Part shown: positions 30,341-39,533 of the stretch, one piece after another
How the letters are laid out: each line of letters begins with the position of its first letter
Numbering within the stretch: position 1 is the stretch's first letter
Made by a program: the position numbers and the translations under genes
Source: Ectothiorhodospiraceae bacterium
GTDB lineage: Bacteria > Pseudomonadota > Gammaproteobacteria > Nitrococcales > Aquisalimonadaceae
Assembly: GCA_003565775.1 (NCBI GenBank)
Contig: PXAT01000138.1
Location: 46,023 to 110,022, forward strand
Direction of reading: 5' to 3'
Length of the DNA: 64,000 nucleotides
Notes under the pieces: generated by a model
What the model saw: only the letters and a program-made list of their open reading frames with translations
Told to the model about the DNA's origin: nothing
The model's database searches: none

Positions 30341-30845
30341 AACTGTCGCGCGGTGGTCGCTGATCACCCTGCTGTGCTGCGCCGGCGCCGCCATGGCCGG
30401 GCCCTCGGGCAACGAACCCATCTATCTGGATTCGGATACCGCCGAGCTGGACAGCACCACCGGCATCAGTGTCTACACCGGTGACGTGATCATGACCCAG
30501 GGCGTGCGCCGGGTAACCGGCGACCGGATGACGGTCTATACCACCGAACAGCGCGAAGTCCGCCGGGTCGTGGTCGAAGGCCGTCCGGCGGTCTGGATCG
30601 AACGGCCGGCGGATCAGGGCGAACTGCTGAAGGGCGAGGCACCGCGCATGGAGTACTTCACCCGGGATCCGGAGCGCGTGATGCTGTTCGAAGGCGGCAC
30701 GGTCACCCAGGGGCGCAACACGGTGTCCGGCGAGACCGTGGAATACAACCTGGAAACGGAAGTCGCCAGGGCGCGAGGCAAGGAAGATCGCAGCGAGCGG
30801 ACCCGCATCGTGCTGTTCCCCGAGGATGGCAACGACGACGAATGA
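30321..30845 (+). CDS. lptA: LPS transport periplasmic protein LptA
   Basis: Forms the periplasmic bridge that carries LPS to the outer membrane. The 174-residue product has a cleavable signal peptide ending near AGAAMAG (about 20-26) and an OstA-type beta-jellyroll with [19 protein letters not shown] (about 38-56). The C-terminus becomes highly charged. It overlaps lptC by 20 bases and lptB by 4, so translation is probably coupled. Confidence 0.95.
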   Translation: MRRKPIETVARWSLITLLCCAGAAMAGPSGNEPIYLDSDTAELDSTTGISVYTGDVIMTQGVRRVTGDRMTVYTTEQREVRRVVVEGRPAVWIERPADQGELLKGEAPRMEYFTRDPERVMLFEGGTVTQGRNTVSGETVEYNLETEVARARGKEDRSERTRIVLFPEDGNDDE

Positions 30846-31567
30846 GTACCCTGCGCGTCGTCGAGATCAGCAAGGCCTACCGGCGCAAGCGCGTGGTCGA
30901 GGACGCGTCACTGCACGTCAGCAGCGGCGAGGTGGTCGGTCTGCTCGGTCCGAACGGCGCCGGCAAGACCACCTGCTTCTACATGATCGTCGGTCTGGTG
31001 CCGGCCGACACCGGCCGAATCCTGCTGGATGACCAGGACATCACGGCCATGGCGATGCACAAGCGCGCACGCCGCGGCGTCGGTTACCTGCCCCAGGAAG
31101 CCTCGGTTTTTCGCAAACTGAGCGTGATGGACAATCTGCTGGGGATTCTCGAGACGCGGGCCGAGCTGGATGCCGAACAACGTCGCAACACGGCGCTCGA
31201 GCTGCTCGAGGAATTCAACGTGGCGCACCTGCAGGATCAGGTCGGGATCAGCCTGTCCGGCGGTGAACGCCGGCGCGTCGAAATCGCCCGTGCCCTGGCC
31301 GCCAACCCCCGATTCATACTGCTAGACGAGCCGTTCGCCGGGGTCGACCCGATCTCGATCGGCGATATCCAGGATATCATCCGGCATCTGGCGGAGCGCG
31401 GCATCGGCGTCCTCATCACGGATCACAACGTGCGCGAAACCCTCGGCATCTGCAGTCGCGCCTACATCCTCGGCGAAGGCCGCATCATCGCGGAAGGCGA
31501 CGCCCCCACCATCCTCGCCAACCAGCGCGTGCGCGATGTCTACCTCGGAGAAAGCTTCCGGCTATAG
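30842..31567 (+). CDS. lptB: LPS export ABC ATPase LptB
   Basis: Cytoplasmic ATPase driving LPS extraction by LptFG. The 241-residue product has Walker [10 protein letters not shown] at 36-44, the Q-loop [14 protein letters not shown], signature [14 protein letters not shown], Walker [14 protein letters not shown] and switch H in LITDHNVRE. Its TAG stop codon (31565-31567) coincides with the TAGGGA terminus of a foldback-element fragment, so the element boundary lies at the end of the gene. Confidence 0.97.
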   Translation: MSTLRVVEISKAYRRKRVVEDASLHVSSGEVVGLLGPNGAGKTTCFYMIVGLVPADTGRILLDDQDITAMAMHKRARRGVGYLPQEASVFRKLSVMDNLLGILETRAELDAEQRRNTALELLEEFNVAHLQDQVGISLSGGERRRVEIARALAANPRFILLDEPFAGVDPISIGDIQDIIRHLAERGIGVLITDHNVRETLGICSRAYILGEGRIIAEGDAPTILANQRVRDVYLGESFRL

Positions 31568-31634
31568 GGAGGCACTGATCAGTTCCCACGCCTGCGCCGA
31601 GACTGACCTTGGTCGGTTGGCAAGGGCAATCGGC
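31566..31634. repeat. One end of a foldback element
   Basis: AGGGAGGCACTGATC, then CCCACGCCTGCGCC, CCGAGACTGACC and TTGGCAAGG, follow the same order and spacing as the reverse-complemented right end of the 277-base elements at 47933-48482. The matching opposite end is not found before rpoN, so this is a half element. Confidence 0.65.
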
Positions 31635-31664
31635 TTGGGTGCAAACCCGCACGTATGTTGCACA

Positions 31665-31713
31665 GCCGGGGGTAAGGCATTCCCTCTCCGGCACGAACGA
31701 CGGTGCCGGTGAG
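31665..31713. repeat. Relative of the 27893 inverted repeat
   Basis: GCCGGGGGTAAGGCATTCCC (31665-31684) closely resembles the arms at 27893 and 27979. It runs into a hairpin, 31684-31694 with 31703-31713, paired at 10 of 11 positions. The rest of the 460-base gap to rpoN (31714-32027) shows no gene; the rpoN promoter is not evident. Confidence 0.55.
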
Positions 31714-32027
31714 AGCCATCGTCAAAGCCACGTCACCCGGATGAACCGCCCACATCCGGCCGCCCGGCATCGGAGACCCAAACGCAGCTCGGACGGGAAT
31801 CGAGATCCACGGAATGATTACTGCGCTGCGCAGCCGGCAATAGCGACAGGCAAGAGTCGGGCCAACTGTTCAATCGCAGACCAATATCGGCTAGGATACG
31901 CTCCTATGCTGATTGGTTTTACGGTTTCCCAGATTGACCCGCTGACGCGCCAGACACGAACCCTGGCGGCGAACGTGCATCCGCCCGGTTACTCAGCGGG
32001 CATCTTGCGAACGGGAGTCGGTACCGC

Positions 32028-33539
32028 ATGAAGCAATCCCTGCAACTTCGTCTTGGTCAGAGCCTGACCATGACGCCACAACTGCAGCAGGCTATCCGCC
32101 TGCTGCAGTTGTCGACTCTCGAACTGCATATGGAAGTGCAGCAGGCGCTCGACTCGAACCTGATGCTGGAGCCTGCGGATGACACGGATGACGGTGCCGA
32201 GGAAAACGAGACGGACGTCGACAAGGGCGAACAGAGCGAAACGGCCGAGGCCGAAACAGCCCAGGCCGACAGCGTGCGTGACGCCGCAGAGCGTGACGTC
32301 AACGAAAGCAGCACCACCACGAGCAACGAAGACATCCCCAAAGACCTGCCGGTGGATTCCGACTGGGGCGATATCTACGACGGCACCACGTCCTACAGCG
32401 CGCCAGCGGATGAAGACGGCCGCGACGCCTGGGAAAACCAGACAACCGGTGGTCGCAACCTGCAGGATCATCTCCGGGAACAGGCGAGCCTGGCGCGACT
32501 GTCGGACCGGGATGCCGCGATCGCGGAGGCCATCATCGACTCGGTGCGGGACGACGGCTATCTCTGCAACGGGCTTGACGACATCCGCAGCGCACTGCCC
32601 GAAGAATGGCAGGTGGAACTGGATGAGATCGAGGCCGTGCGCCACCTGATCCAGCGCTTCGACCCGCTGGGCGTCGCGTCGCTCGACCCGCGCGAAGCCC
32701 TGCTCCTGCAGCTGGACACCCTGACACCGGACACCCCGTGGCTGGCCGAGGCGCGACTGCTGGTGGATCAGCACCTCGATCTGCTGGCCACCCGCCAGAC
32801 CGCGCAGTTACTGCGCCGGCTGAAGCTTCGCCAGGAGGAACTGTCGGAGGTTCTGGCCCTGGTCCGCACGCTCGACCCCCGGCCCGGCTCCCAGATCAGT
32901 GACAGCACCGCCGAGTATGTGGTGCCGGATGTCTTCGTGCGCCGCGAAAAGGATGACTGGCGGGTCGAGTTGAACCCCGAGGCCGCCCCCCGGGTGCGGG
33001 TCAACAGTTATTACGCGAGTCTGGTCCGGAGGGCGGACAACAGCCAGGACAACAGCACCATGCGCCAGCACCTGCAGGAGGCCCGCTGGTTCATCAAGAG
33101 CCTGCGCAGCCGCAATGACACCCTGCTGAAGGTGGCGACCTGTATTGTCCGGCACCAGCGCGACTTCTTCGAACACGGCGAAGAGGCGATGAAGCCGCTG
33201 GTTTTGCGCGAGGGGGCGGAAGAAGTGGAAATGCACGAGTCCACGATCTCCCGGATCACCACATCCAAGTACATGTACACTCCGCGCGGCACCTTCGAGT
33301 TCAAGTATTTCTTCTCGAGTCATGTGCATACGGTGGATGGCGACGAATGCTCGGCAACGTCCATTCGCGCCCGCATCCGGCGTCTGATCGGTGAGGAGGA
33401 CTCGGCGAAACCGCTCAGTGACAGCCGTCTTGCGGAAATCCTCAAGGACGAAGGCATTAATGTCGCGCGGCGGACTGTGGCAAAGTATCGCGAGGCGATG
33501 TCGATTGCGTCATCCAATGAGCGCAAGCGCATCGCCTGA
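32028..33539 (+). CDS. rpoN: RNA polymerase sigma-54 factor
   Basis: Directs RNA polymerase to -24/-12 promoters that need enhancer-binding ATPases, often for nitrogen functions. The 503-residue product has the glutamine- and leucine-rich region I (LGQSLTMTPQLQQAIRLLQ), a very acidic region II (about 48-130), the core-binding domain and HTH. The C-terminal RpoN box ARRTVAKYRE is at 480-489. GGGAG lies upstream of the ATG. It is followed by hpf and ptsN, as in most gammaproteobacteria. Confidence 0.97.
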   Translation: MKQSLQLRLGQSLTMTPQLQQAIRLLQLSTLELHMEVQQALDSNLMLEPADDTDDGAEENETDVDKGEQSETAEAETAQADSVRDAAERDVNESSTTTSNEDIPKDLPVDSDWGDIYDGTTSYSAPADEDGRDAWENQTTGGRNLQDHLREQASLARLSDRDAAIAEAIIDSVRDDGYLCNGLDDIRSALPEEWQVELDEIEAVRHLIQRFDPLGVASLDPREALLLQLDTLTPDTPWLAEARLLVDQHLDLLATRQTAQLLRRLKLRQEELSEVLALVRTLDPRPGSQISDSTAEYVVPDVFVRREKDDWRVELNPEAAPRVRVNSYYASLVRRADNSQDNSTMRQHLQEARWFIKSLRSRNDTLLKVATCIVRHQRDFFEHGEEAMKPLVLREGAEEVEMHESTISRITTSKYMYTPRGTFEFKYFFSSHVHTVDGDECSATSIRARIRRLIGEEDSAKPLSDSRLAEILKDEGINVARRTVAKYREAMSIASSNERKRIA

Positions 33540-33614
33540 GTGGCCACTGCCGGGGACGTCCCGGGCAGAACCACCGGCCGGAGTCTGATTCCGGAGCGCA
33601 CCAAGGAGAACAGC

Positions 33615-33944
33615 ATGCAGATCGATGTAACCGGACACCATGTGGAACTCACCGATTCACTGAACGATTATGTGGCGCAGAAATTCGACCGCCTCGAGCG
33701 GCACTTCGACAACGTCGTGGATGTGCATGTCATCCTGACCGTCGAAAAGCTGCAGCAGAAAGCAGAGGCCACGGTGCAGATCAGCGGCGCCAAGCTGTTC
33801 GCTGATTCCATTGCCGACGACATGTATGCGGCCATTGACGGCCTGGTCGACAAGCTCGATCGTCAGGTGAAGAAGCACAAGGAAAAACTGACCGACCATC
33901 GGCGCAGCGAGGGCGCCCAGGCCAAAGCCATGGGCGAGGAATGA
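33615..33944 (+). CDS. hpf: Ribosome hibernation promoting factor (short form)
   Basis: Binds the 30S decoding region in stationary phase and promotes inactive ribosome dimers together with RMF-type factors. The 109-residue product is the short type: an S30AE/YfiA domain (MQIDVTGHHVELTD to about residue 95) with no C-terminal dimerisation domain. AAGGAG lies just before the chosen ATG; a longer in-frame reading has no conservation. It may be transcribed from a promoter shared with rpoN. Confidence 0.95.
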   Translation: MQIDVTGHHVELTDSLNDYVAQKFDRLERHFDNVVDVHVILTVEKLQQKAEATVQISGAKLFADSIADDMYAAIDGLVDKLDRQVKKHKEKLTDHRRSEGAQAKAMGEE

Positions 33945-33996
33945 ACCACGCTGCAAATTGTTGACCGGCAGCGACCGGACAGTTTTCGCCTTCGGC

Positions 33997-34019
33997 CCGG
34001 CGCGTCGCTGACGCGCCGG
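33997..34019 (+). terminator. Hairpin between hpf and ptsN
   Basis: A perfect 10-base-pair GC stem (33997-34006 with 34010-34019) and a 3-base loop are followed by TCTTCC. The weak T run makes it an attenuator-like or leaky terminator at best. Confidence 0.4.
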
Positions 34020-34078
34020 TCTTCCAATCAGCGCCGCTGAGTACGCGCGGCACCGTGGCGCGGGATACCTGATTCAGA

Positions 34079-34552
34079 ATGATCAAGATTGCCGATCTGA
34101 TTACCCCGGAGCGTATCGTTTGCGACGCGGATATCAGCAGCAAGAAACGGGGGCTGGAACTGCTCAGCGAACTCGTCGCCCAGCGTGATGCGAGCCTTCA
34201 GGCCGGCGTCGTGTTCAACAAGCTGATCAGTCGTGAGCGACTGGGCAGCACCGGCCTCGGCCATGGCGTCGCCATTCCACACGCCCGGATCGAGGGTATA
34301 CCGAGTGCCAGCGCAGCCTTCGTCAAGCTGACCGATGGCGTGGACTTCGACGCCTTTGATCAGCAGCCGGTGGACCTGCTGTTCAGTCTGGTGGTGCCGG
34401 AACACTTCACCGACGAACATCTGCAGATCCTCGCGCGGCTGGCAGAGATGTTCAGCGATACCGACTTCTGTCGACAGCTGCGCGATTGCAGCGATGCAAC
34501 CTCGCTGCATGCCCTCCTGATTCACTGGGACACCAGCAGCCAGGGTGGTTGA
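34079..34552 (+). CDS. ptsN: Nitrogen PTS enzyme EIIA-Ntr
   Basis: Phosphorylatable regulator of the nitrogen PTS that controls potassium uptake, envelope and nitrogen responses rather than moving sugar. The 157-residue product has the fructose/mannitol-type EIIA fold; the phosphorylated histidine is H68 in GHGVAIPHAR. It stands between hpf and hprK. The pairing with a dedicated HPr downstream suggests a complete relay, except that no enzyme I is encoded here. Confidence 0.96.
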   Translation: MIKIADLITPERIVCDADISSKKRGLELLSELVAQRDASLQAGVVFNKLISRERLGSTGLGHGVAIPHARIEGIPSASAAFVKLTDGVDFDAFDQQPVDLLFSLVVPEHFTDEHLQILARLAEMFSDTDFCRQLRDCSDATSLHALLIHWDTSSQGG

Positions 34553-35063
34553 GCCGTGCGCCAGCGCGGACGCACGGCGGCGGAGCATGCCGGGAACCCT
34601 GTTGCTCGTGGCGGATCAGGGTGTTCTTCTGACCGGCGAAAGTGGGACCGGCAAAAGCCTGCTCGCGCTTGGCCTGCTCGATCGGGGCCACACCCTCATC
34701 TGTGACGATGTCGTCGAGCTGGAGCGGCGCGGTGACGCACTGCTCGGCTTTTGCCCGGACGCCCTGACGGCCACGCTGGAACTGCGGGGCGCGGGGCTGG
34801 TGGACGTGCGGACGCTGTTCGGCAACGGGTGCTGGCACCGACAGACGGCGATCGACCGTGTGCTGCATCTGCAGCCGCTGAACACCGCCCGGCAATGGGC
34901 CGACTGGCCGCGACCGACAGGCAGACACGACCGACAGATGCTCGAGGACCTCGCGATACCGCGACTGACGGTGCCGGTCGGACCCCGGGGCGTCTCACCG
35001 CTGCTGGTCGAGAGCGTTGTGCGAACGGGGTCCCCCGTTCGCGTCGGAGAGAGACATGGATAG
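34545..35063 (+). CDS. hprK: HPr kinase/phosphorylase, catalytic domain only
   Basis: Phosphorylates or dephosphorylates a serine of HPr using ATP or pyrophosphate. The product, at most 172 residues, holds only the C-terminal P-loop domain: Walker A GESGTGKS (about 31-38), LICDDVVEL (51-59), and the PVGPRGVSPLLVE segment near the end. The N-terminal domain of the usual 310-residue enzyme is absent, as in alphaproteobacterial short forms. The start is uncertain: a GTG at 34545 overlapping ptsN, or an ATG at 34587. Its target is probably Ser57 of the HPr encoded three genes downstream. Confidence 0.88.
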   Translation: MVEPCASADARRRSMPGTLLLVADQGVLLTGESGTGKSLLALGLLDRGHTLICDDVVELERRGDALLGFCPDALTATLELRGAGLVDVRTLFGNGCWHRQTAIDRVLHLQPLNTARQWADWPRPTGRHDRQMLEDLAIPRLTVPVGPRGVSPLLVESVVRTGSPVRVGERHG

Positions 35064-35931
35064 CGCACCACAGCTCCTCATCATCAGCGGGCTCTCCGGG
35101 TCGGGCAAGACGGTGGCGTTGCACACACTGGAAGATGCCGGCTTCTACTGCATCGACAATCTGCCCATCAGCATGCTCGGCCACCTCGGCGACTATCTGA
35201 AGCGGGTGCCGGAGACCAGTCGCCGCCAGTTTGCCGTGGGTATCGACGCTCGCAGCCAGGCAGAGGACCTCGATCACTTCGACGCGATACTGGCCAACCT
35301 CCAGGAGCAGGGGCTGCATCCGAGCATCGTGTTTTTCACGGCTCAGGAGAGCACCCTGATTCGCCGCTTCAGCGAGACCCGCCGGCGCCATCCGCTGAGC
35401 ACCGGCAGCGTCTCCCTGGCCGAAGCGATTCGTCAGGAATGGGATCGCCTGAGCGTGATCAAGGCAGAGGCGGATCTGGTCATCGACACCAGTACCACCA
35501 ATGTGCACCAGCTCCGTGAGCTGGTACGCAAGCGCCTCACCGAGTCGCCCCCCGGCCTGTCACTGCTTTTTCAGTCGTTCGGCTTCAAACACGGCGTACC
35601 CGTGGATGCGGACTTCGTGTTCGATGTCCGCTGCCTGCCGAATCCGCACTGGGAACCCGAACTCCGTCGGTACACCGGGCGCGACCCCGAGGTCATCGCG
35701 TTCCTGCGGGATTGCCCCGACGTGGCGTTGATGGAGTCACAGCTACGGGATTTCATCAGCCAGTGGATTCCGGCATTCGAACGCGAGAACCGGAGCTATC
35801 TGACCGTGGCCGTGGGGTGTACCGGCGGCCAGCACCGCTCGGTCTATCTGGCCGAGCGTCTGGCGGAGCACTTCCGCACCATCCTCGGTCAACAGGTCAA
35901 GCTGCGCCATCGGGAGTTGTCATGCGCGTAA
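35056..35931 (+). CDS. rapZ: RNase adaptor protein RapZ
   Basis: RNA-binding adaptor that in E. coli guides RNase E to the small RNA GlmZ and so tunes glucosamine-6-phosphate supply for the envelope. The 291-residue product has an N-terminal P-loop (GLSGSGKT, 12-19), the Walker B-like region with IDNLP, and a C-terminal sugar-binding domain with FDVRCLPNPHW and GCTGGQHRSVYLAERLA. The ATG was chosen at MDSAPQ, overlapping hprK. Whether GlmZ exists in this organism cannot be judged from the window. Confidence 0.96.
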   Translation: MDSAPQLLIISGLSGSGKTVALHTLEDAGFYCIDNLPISMLGHLGDYLKRVPETSRRQFAVGIDARSQAEDLDHFDAILANLQEQGLHPSIVFFTAQESTLIRRFSETRRRHPLSTGSVSLAEAIRQEWDRLSVIKAEADLVIDTSTTNVHQLRELVRKRLTESPPGLSLLFQSFGFKHGVPVDADFVFDVRCLPNPHWEPELRRYTGRDPEVIAFLRDCPDVALMESQLRDFISQWIPAFERENRSYLTVAVGCTGGQHRSVYLAERLAEHFRTILGQQVKLRHRELSCA

Positions 35932-36329
35932 GCATCCTGCTGGTGACCCACAACGGTTACGGCCGCGATCTGCTGGACACCGTGGTCCAGACCCTCGGTT
36001 TCTGCCCGCTGCACACCGAGTGTCTGGCGATCGGCCAGGGTTGCGATATTGATCTGCAGACTGCCCGTGCACGAGATCTGCTGGCAAGCATCTGCGGCGG
36101 CGGTGGCGTCCTGATCATGACCGACATCTACGGTGCCACGCCGAGCAATCTGGCACTGCGCCTGGAAGTGGAAGAACCGGTGCGGATCGTCACCGGACTC
36201 AACCTGCCGATGCTGATTCGGGTATTCAATTATCCGACACTGGGTCTGGAGGAGCTGGCCAGAAAGGCGCTCAGCGGTGGTCGGGACGGTGTCATGCTGA
36301 TCGAACCTGGAACGGGAAGCACCGCATGA
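35922..36329 (+). CDS. PTS EIIA component, mannose family
   Basis: Stand-alone EIIA of the mannose family, 135 residues. The phosphorylation-site histidine is H10 in LLVTHNGYG; the GGVLIMTDIYGATPSNLA and PMLIRVFNYP segments are typical of the fold. No EIIB, EIIC or EIID accompanies it, so a regulatory role in the phosphorelay is more likely than sugar transport. The ATG overlaps the rapZ stop; earlier in-frame codons lie inside rapZ. Confidence 0.9.
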   Translation: MRVSILLVTHNGYGRDLLDTVVQTLGFCPLHTECLAIGQGCDIDLQTARARDLLASICGGGGVLIMTDIYGATPSNLALRLEVEEPVRIVTGLNLPMLIRVFNYPTLGLEELARKALSGGRDGVMLIEPGTGSTA

Positions 36330-36628
36330 GCGACAGGTCCGGATCCGATACTCAGCAGCCTCAGCGTCAGGAGGTGGTGATCTGCAACAAACTCGGGCTG
36401 CATGCCCGTGCCGCGGCTCGCTTTGTCTCGGTGGCTTCGCGGTACCGGTCCAGCATCCGGGTGCACCGCGGACAACGCGAAGTGAACGGCAAAAGCATCA
36501 TGGGGGTCATGATGCTCGCCGCCGGCAAGGGCACAGCCCTCGAGCTCGAAGCACGAGGGGAAGACGCGACCGAGGCCCTGACAGCATTACGCGAGCTGGT
36601 GGACGCCGGCTTCGACGAAAAGGAGTGA
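36326..36628 (+). CDS. ptsH: HPr-family phosphocarrier protein
   Basis: Small phosphocarrier of the PTS, here probably the NPr-type relay to PtsN and the EIIA-Man protein. The 100-residue product has the active-site H26 in GLHARAAARF and the regulatory serine S57 in GKSIMGVMMLAAG, the residue HprK acts on. A 13-residue Gln/Ser-rich N-terminal extension precedes the usual start. The gene ends the plus-strand run, and the expected enzyme I gene (ptsI/ptsP) does not follow. Confidence 0.94.
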   Translation: MSDRSGSDTQQPQRQEVVICNKLGLHARAAARFVSVASRYRSSIRVHRGQREVNGKSIMGVMMLAAGKGTALELEARGEDATEALTALRELVDAGFDEKE

Positions 36629-36653
36629 GTCTGACCAAGCGCCCGGCCGGGAA

Positions 36654-36685
36654 TGACCGTTGCCGCTATTCCCCGGCGACGGTCA
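36654..36685. terminator. Inverted repeat between convergent ptsH and pmbA
   Basis: TGACCGTTGCCG (36654-36665) pairs at 11 of 12 positions with 36674-36685 around an 8-base loop. It covers the end of pmbA and has no T run. It might end both transcripts, but evidence is weak. Confidence 0.3.
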
Positions 36686-38024
36686 TGCTGTCGAACAGCA
36701 GGGAGCCGGTAATGACGCCGCCGCGATCATCGCGATCAGCACCGACGGCCTGCAGCCCGGCAAACATGTCCTTCAGATTGCCGGCCACGGTGATCTCCTC
36801 CACCGGGTAGGCCAGCTCGCCGTTCTCGACCCAGAAGCCGGCCGCACCGCGCGAGTAATCGCCGGTCACCAGATTGCCGCCCTGCCCCATCAGTTCGGTC
36901 ACCACCAGGCCGGTCCCCATGTCCTGCAGCAACTGATCGAAATCGCGATCGCCGGACTGCACCTCGAGGTTGTGCACACCGCCGGCGTGGCCGGTACTCT
37001 GCCGATCGAGGCGACGGGCTGCGTAACTGTCCAGCAGATAGGTTTCCAGCCGCCCGCCGTCGACGATGGTCCGTTCACGAGTGGCAACGCCCTCGTTGTC
37101 GAAGGCGGCACTGGCCAGACCGCGCGGCCGACGCGGGAACTCCTGCATCCGGATATGTGCCGGGAAGACCTGCTCGCCCAGCGCGTTCAGCAGGAACGAG
37201 GATTTCCGGTACAGATTGCCACCGCTGATCGCCCCGAGGAACTGGCCCACCACACCGCGGGCCATCATCGGCGTGTAGAGCACCGGAACCCGGCGCGTGC
37301 TCAGCCGGCGGCCGCCGAGGCGACTGGCAGCGCGTTGCGCGGCCCGCTTGCCGATCGCAGCAGGTGTTTCCAGCGCATCCGCATGCCGTGCCACAGAAAA
37401 CCAGTAATCCCGTTGCATGCCGCCTTCATCCCGGGCGATGGCGACACAGCTTCTGCTATGCCGGGTACCGAGGCGGCTGCCGACGAAGCCGTGACTGTTG
37501 AGATAGACCCGCAGACCATCGCCGGTGGATACCGAGGCCGAGTCGCAGTCCGCGATCCGCGGATCACCCGCCAGCGCCGCCGCCTCGCATTCGAGCGCCA
37601 GATCGATCGCCCGGTCCGCGTCCAGCGACCAGGGATGATACAGATCCAGGTCGGGAAACTCGGTCGCCAGCAGAGCCGGATCGGCGAGGCCGCGAGCCGG
37701 ATCCTCGGACGTGTACCGAGCGATGCTGCAGGCTGCAGCAACCGTCGCTTTCAGCGATTGCTCGGAAAAATCGGCGGAGCTGGCCGCACCGCTGCGCTGG
37801 CCCATGTACACCACGACCGCAAGGCTCCGATCGCGCTCGTATTCGAGCGTATCCACGGCACCCCGACGCACACTGACCGAGAGACCGGTGCCGACGCTGA
37901 CCGATGCCTCGGCTGCTGTCGCGCCCTGACGCCGGGCCTCGTCGAGAACCCGTTCACCGAGTCCGATCAGCATCTGTTCGTCCGGCAACCCGGTTGCCGC
38001 TTCCGGCTGTACCACCTGATTCAT
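36666..38024 (-). CDS. pmbA: TldE/PmbA metalloprotease subunit
   Basis: Partner of TldD in a heterodimeric protease that matures microcin B17 and other unstructured peptides. The 452-residue product lacks the zinc motif found in TldD, as expected for the E subunit, and carries the family motifs TPMMARGVVGQFLGAISG, ASAAFDNEGVATRERTIVDGG and GGNLVTGDYSRGAAGFWVENG. It follows tldD by 13 bases. No microcin-type precursor gene is seen nearby, so the natural substrate is unknown. Confidence 0.95.
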   Translation of the reverse strand: MNQVVQPEAATGLPDEQMLIGLGERVLDEARRQGATAAEASVSVGTGLSVSVRRGAVDTLEYERDRSLAVVVYMGQRSGAASSADFSEQSLKATVAAACSIARYTSEDPARGLADPALLATEFPDLDLYHPWSLDADRAIDLALECEAAALAGDPRIADCDSASVSTGDGLRVYLNSHGFVGSRLGTRHSRSCVAIARDEGGMQRDYWFSVARHADALETPAAIGKRAAQRAASRLGGRRLSTRRVPVLYTPMMARGVVGQFLGAISGGNLYRKSSFLLNALGEQVFPAHIRMQEFPRRPRGLASAAFDNEGVATRERTIVDGGRLETYLLDSYAARRLDRQSTGHAGGVHNLEVQSGDRDFDQLLQDMGTGLVVTELMGQGGNLVTGDYSRGAAGFWVENGELAYPVEEITVAGNLKDMFAGLQAVGADRDDRGGVITGSLLFDSMTVAGE

Positions 38025-38037
38025 GTCTGCTCCTTGC

Positions 38038-39480
38038 TCAGTTGCGGGTGCCGCCTACGGTCAGCGCATCCACTTTCAGCGTCGGCTGGCCGACGCCGAC
38101 CGGAACCAGCTGCCCGTCCTTGCCGCAGGTGCCGATACCGCTGTCCAGTGCCATGTCCGTGCCCACCATGCTGACCCGGGTCAGCACATCCGGGCCGTTG
38201 CCGATCAGGGTCGCACCCTTCACCGGGCGCGTGACCTTGCCGTTCTCGATCAGGTACGCCTCACTGGCGGAAAACACGAACTTGCCGGAGGTGATGTCCA
38301 CCTGGCCGCCGCCGAAATTCACCGCGTAGAGACCGCGGTCCACGCTGGCAATGATCTCGTCCGGGTCGTGCGGCCCGGCAAGCATGTAGGTATTGGTCAT
38401 GCGCGGCATCGGCAGATGCGCGTAGGACTGCCGGCGGCCGTTGCCGGTGGGCGCGGTGTTCATCAGGCGGGCGTTCATCCGGTCCTGCATGAAGCCCTTC
38501 AGGATGCCGTTTTCGATCAGCGTCGTGCACTGGGTCGGATGGCCTTCATCATCGACGTTCAGCGAACCGCGGCGATCCGCCAGCGTGCCGTCATCCACCA
38601 CCGTGCAGTGTTCCGACGCAACCCGATCGCCCATGCGACCGGCAAACGCCGAGGAACCCTTGCGATTGAAATCCCCCTCGAGCCCGTGACCGATGGCCTC
38701 GTGCAACAGGATGCCCGGCCAGCCGGCGCCCAGAACCACGGGCATCGAGCCGGCGGGCGCCTCCTCCGCCTCGAGATTCACCAGCGCCTGCCGGACCGCC
38801 TCGCGGGCGAACTCCAGCGCCATGTCGCCTTCCTGATAGCGGGCATAGGAATAACGACCGCCACCGCCGGCACTGCCGCTTTCGCGACGACCGTTCTGCT
38901 CCACCTGCACGCGGACGTTGAGCCGGACGAGCGGGCGCACGTCGGCGTTCAGCCGGCCCTCGCCATCGGCGATCAGGACCACGTCGTGACTGCCGTTGAG
39001 ATTGACAAAGACCTGCTCGACCCGGGGATCCAGGCGCCGGGCCTCGGCATCGACCCGACGCAGCAGATCCACCTTGTCCTGATCCGACAGCGAGTCCACC
39101 GGATCCAGTGGCGGATACAGACTGCGGCCCCGGCCACGCTGCCAGGCCTGCAGCTGTCGTGACTGCCCGCTGCGCGCAATCGCGCGGGCCGCCCCCGAGG
39201 CCTCGAGCAGGGCCGGCAGGACGATGTCGTCGGAGTAGGCAAAGCCGGTCTTCTCGCCGCTCATGGCGCGCACGCCGACACCCTGGTCGATGCTGTGCGA
39301 GCCCTGCTTGATCATGCCGTCCTCCAGCGACCAGCTTTCGCTGCGCGTGCACTGAAAATACAGATCAGCGGCATCGACCGACGGCCCCAGCAGCCGATCG
39401 AAGGCCTGCGCCAGGGCACCGTCGTCGAGACCGGCGGGGGCCAGCAGGGTGTCTCGTGCAATATCCAGCGATTCCGTCAT
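38038..39480 (-). CDS. tldD: TldD metalloprotease subunit
   Basis: Zinc-bearing catalytic subunit of TldD/E. The 480-residue product contains the HExxxH motif in [13 protein letters not shown], with a downstream cysteine in [12 protein letters not shown] that serves as third ligand in the family. The start [10 protein letters not shown] was chosen for family length (E. coli 481); a reading about 100 codons longer runs antisense-like through the neighbouring nitrilase gene. It sits between a nitrilase gene and pmbA. Confidence 0.95.
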   Translation of the reverse strand: MTESLDIARDTLLAPAGLDDGALAQAFDRLLGPSVDAADLYFQCTRSESWSLEDGMIKQGSHSIDQGVGVRAMSGEKTGFAYSDDIVLPALLEASGAARAIARSGQSRQLQAWQRGRGRSLYPPLDPVDSLSDQDKVDLLRRVDAEARRLDPRVEQVFVNLNGSHDVVLIADGEGRLNADVRPLVRLNVRVQVEQNGRRESGSAGGGGRYSYARYQEGDMALEFAREAVRQALVNLEAEEAPAGSMPVVLGAGWPGILLHEAIGHGLEGDFNRKGSSAFAGRMGDRVASEHCTVVDDGTLADRRGSLNVDDEGHPTQCTTLIENGILKGFMQDRMNARLMNTAPTGNGRRQSYAHLPMPRMTNTYMLAGPHDPDEIIASVDRGLYAVNFGGGQVDITSGKFVFSASEAYLIENGKVTRPVKGATLIGNGPDVLTRVSMVGTDMALDSGIGTCGKDGQLVPVGVGQPTLKVDALTVGGTRN

Positions 39481-39533
39481 GGACAGCTCCGTAGCAGCTT
39501 GCGCCGGCGCCACCGGCACCGGGTCGCGTGTTG

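Noticed and set aside
31609..32031. 140-codon frame in the lptB-rpoN gap
   Set aside because: It consists mostly of repeat sequence, lacks a ribosome binding site and shows no domain.
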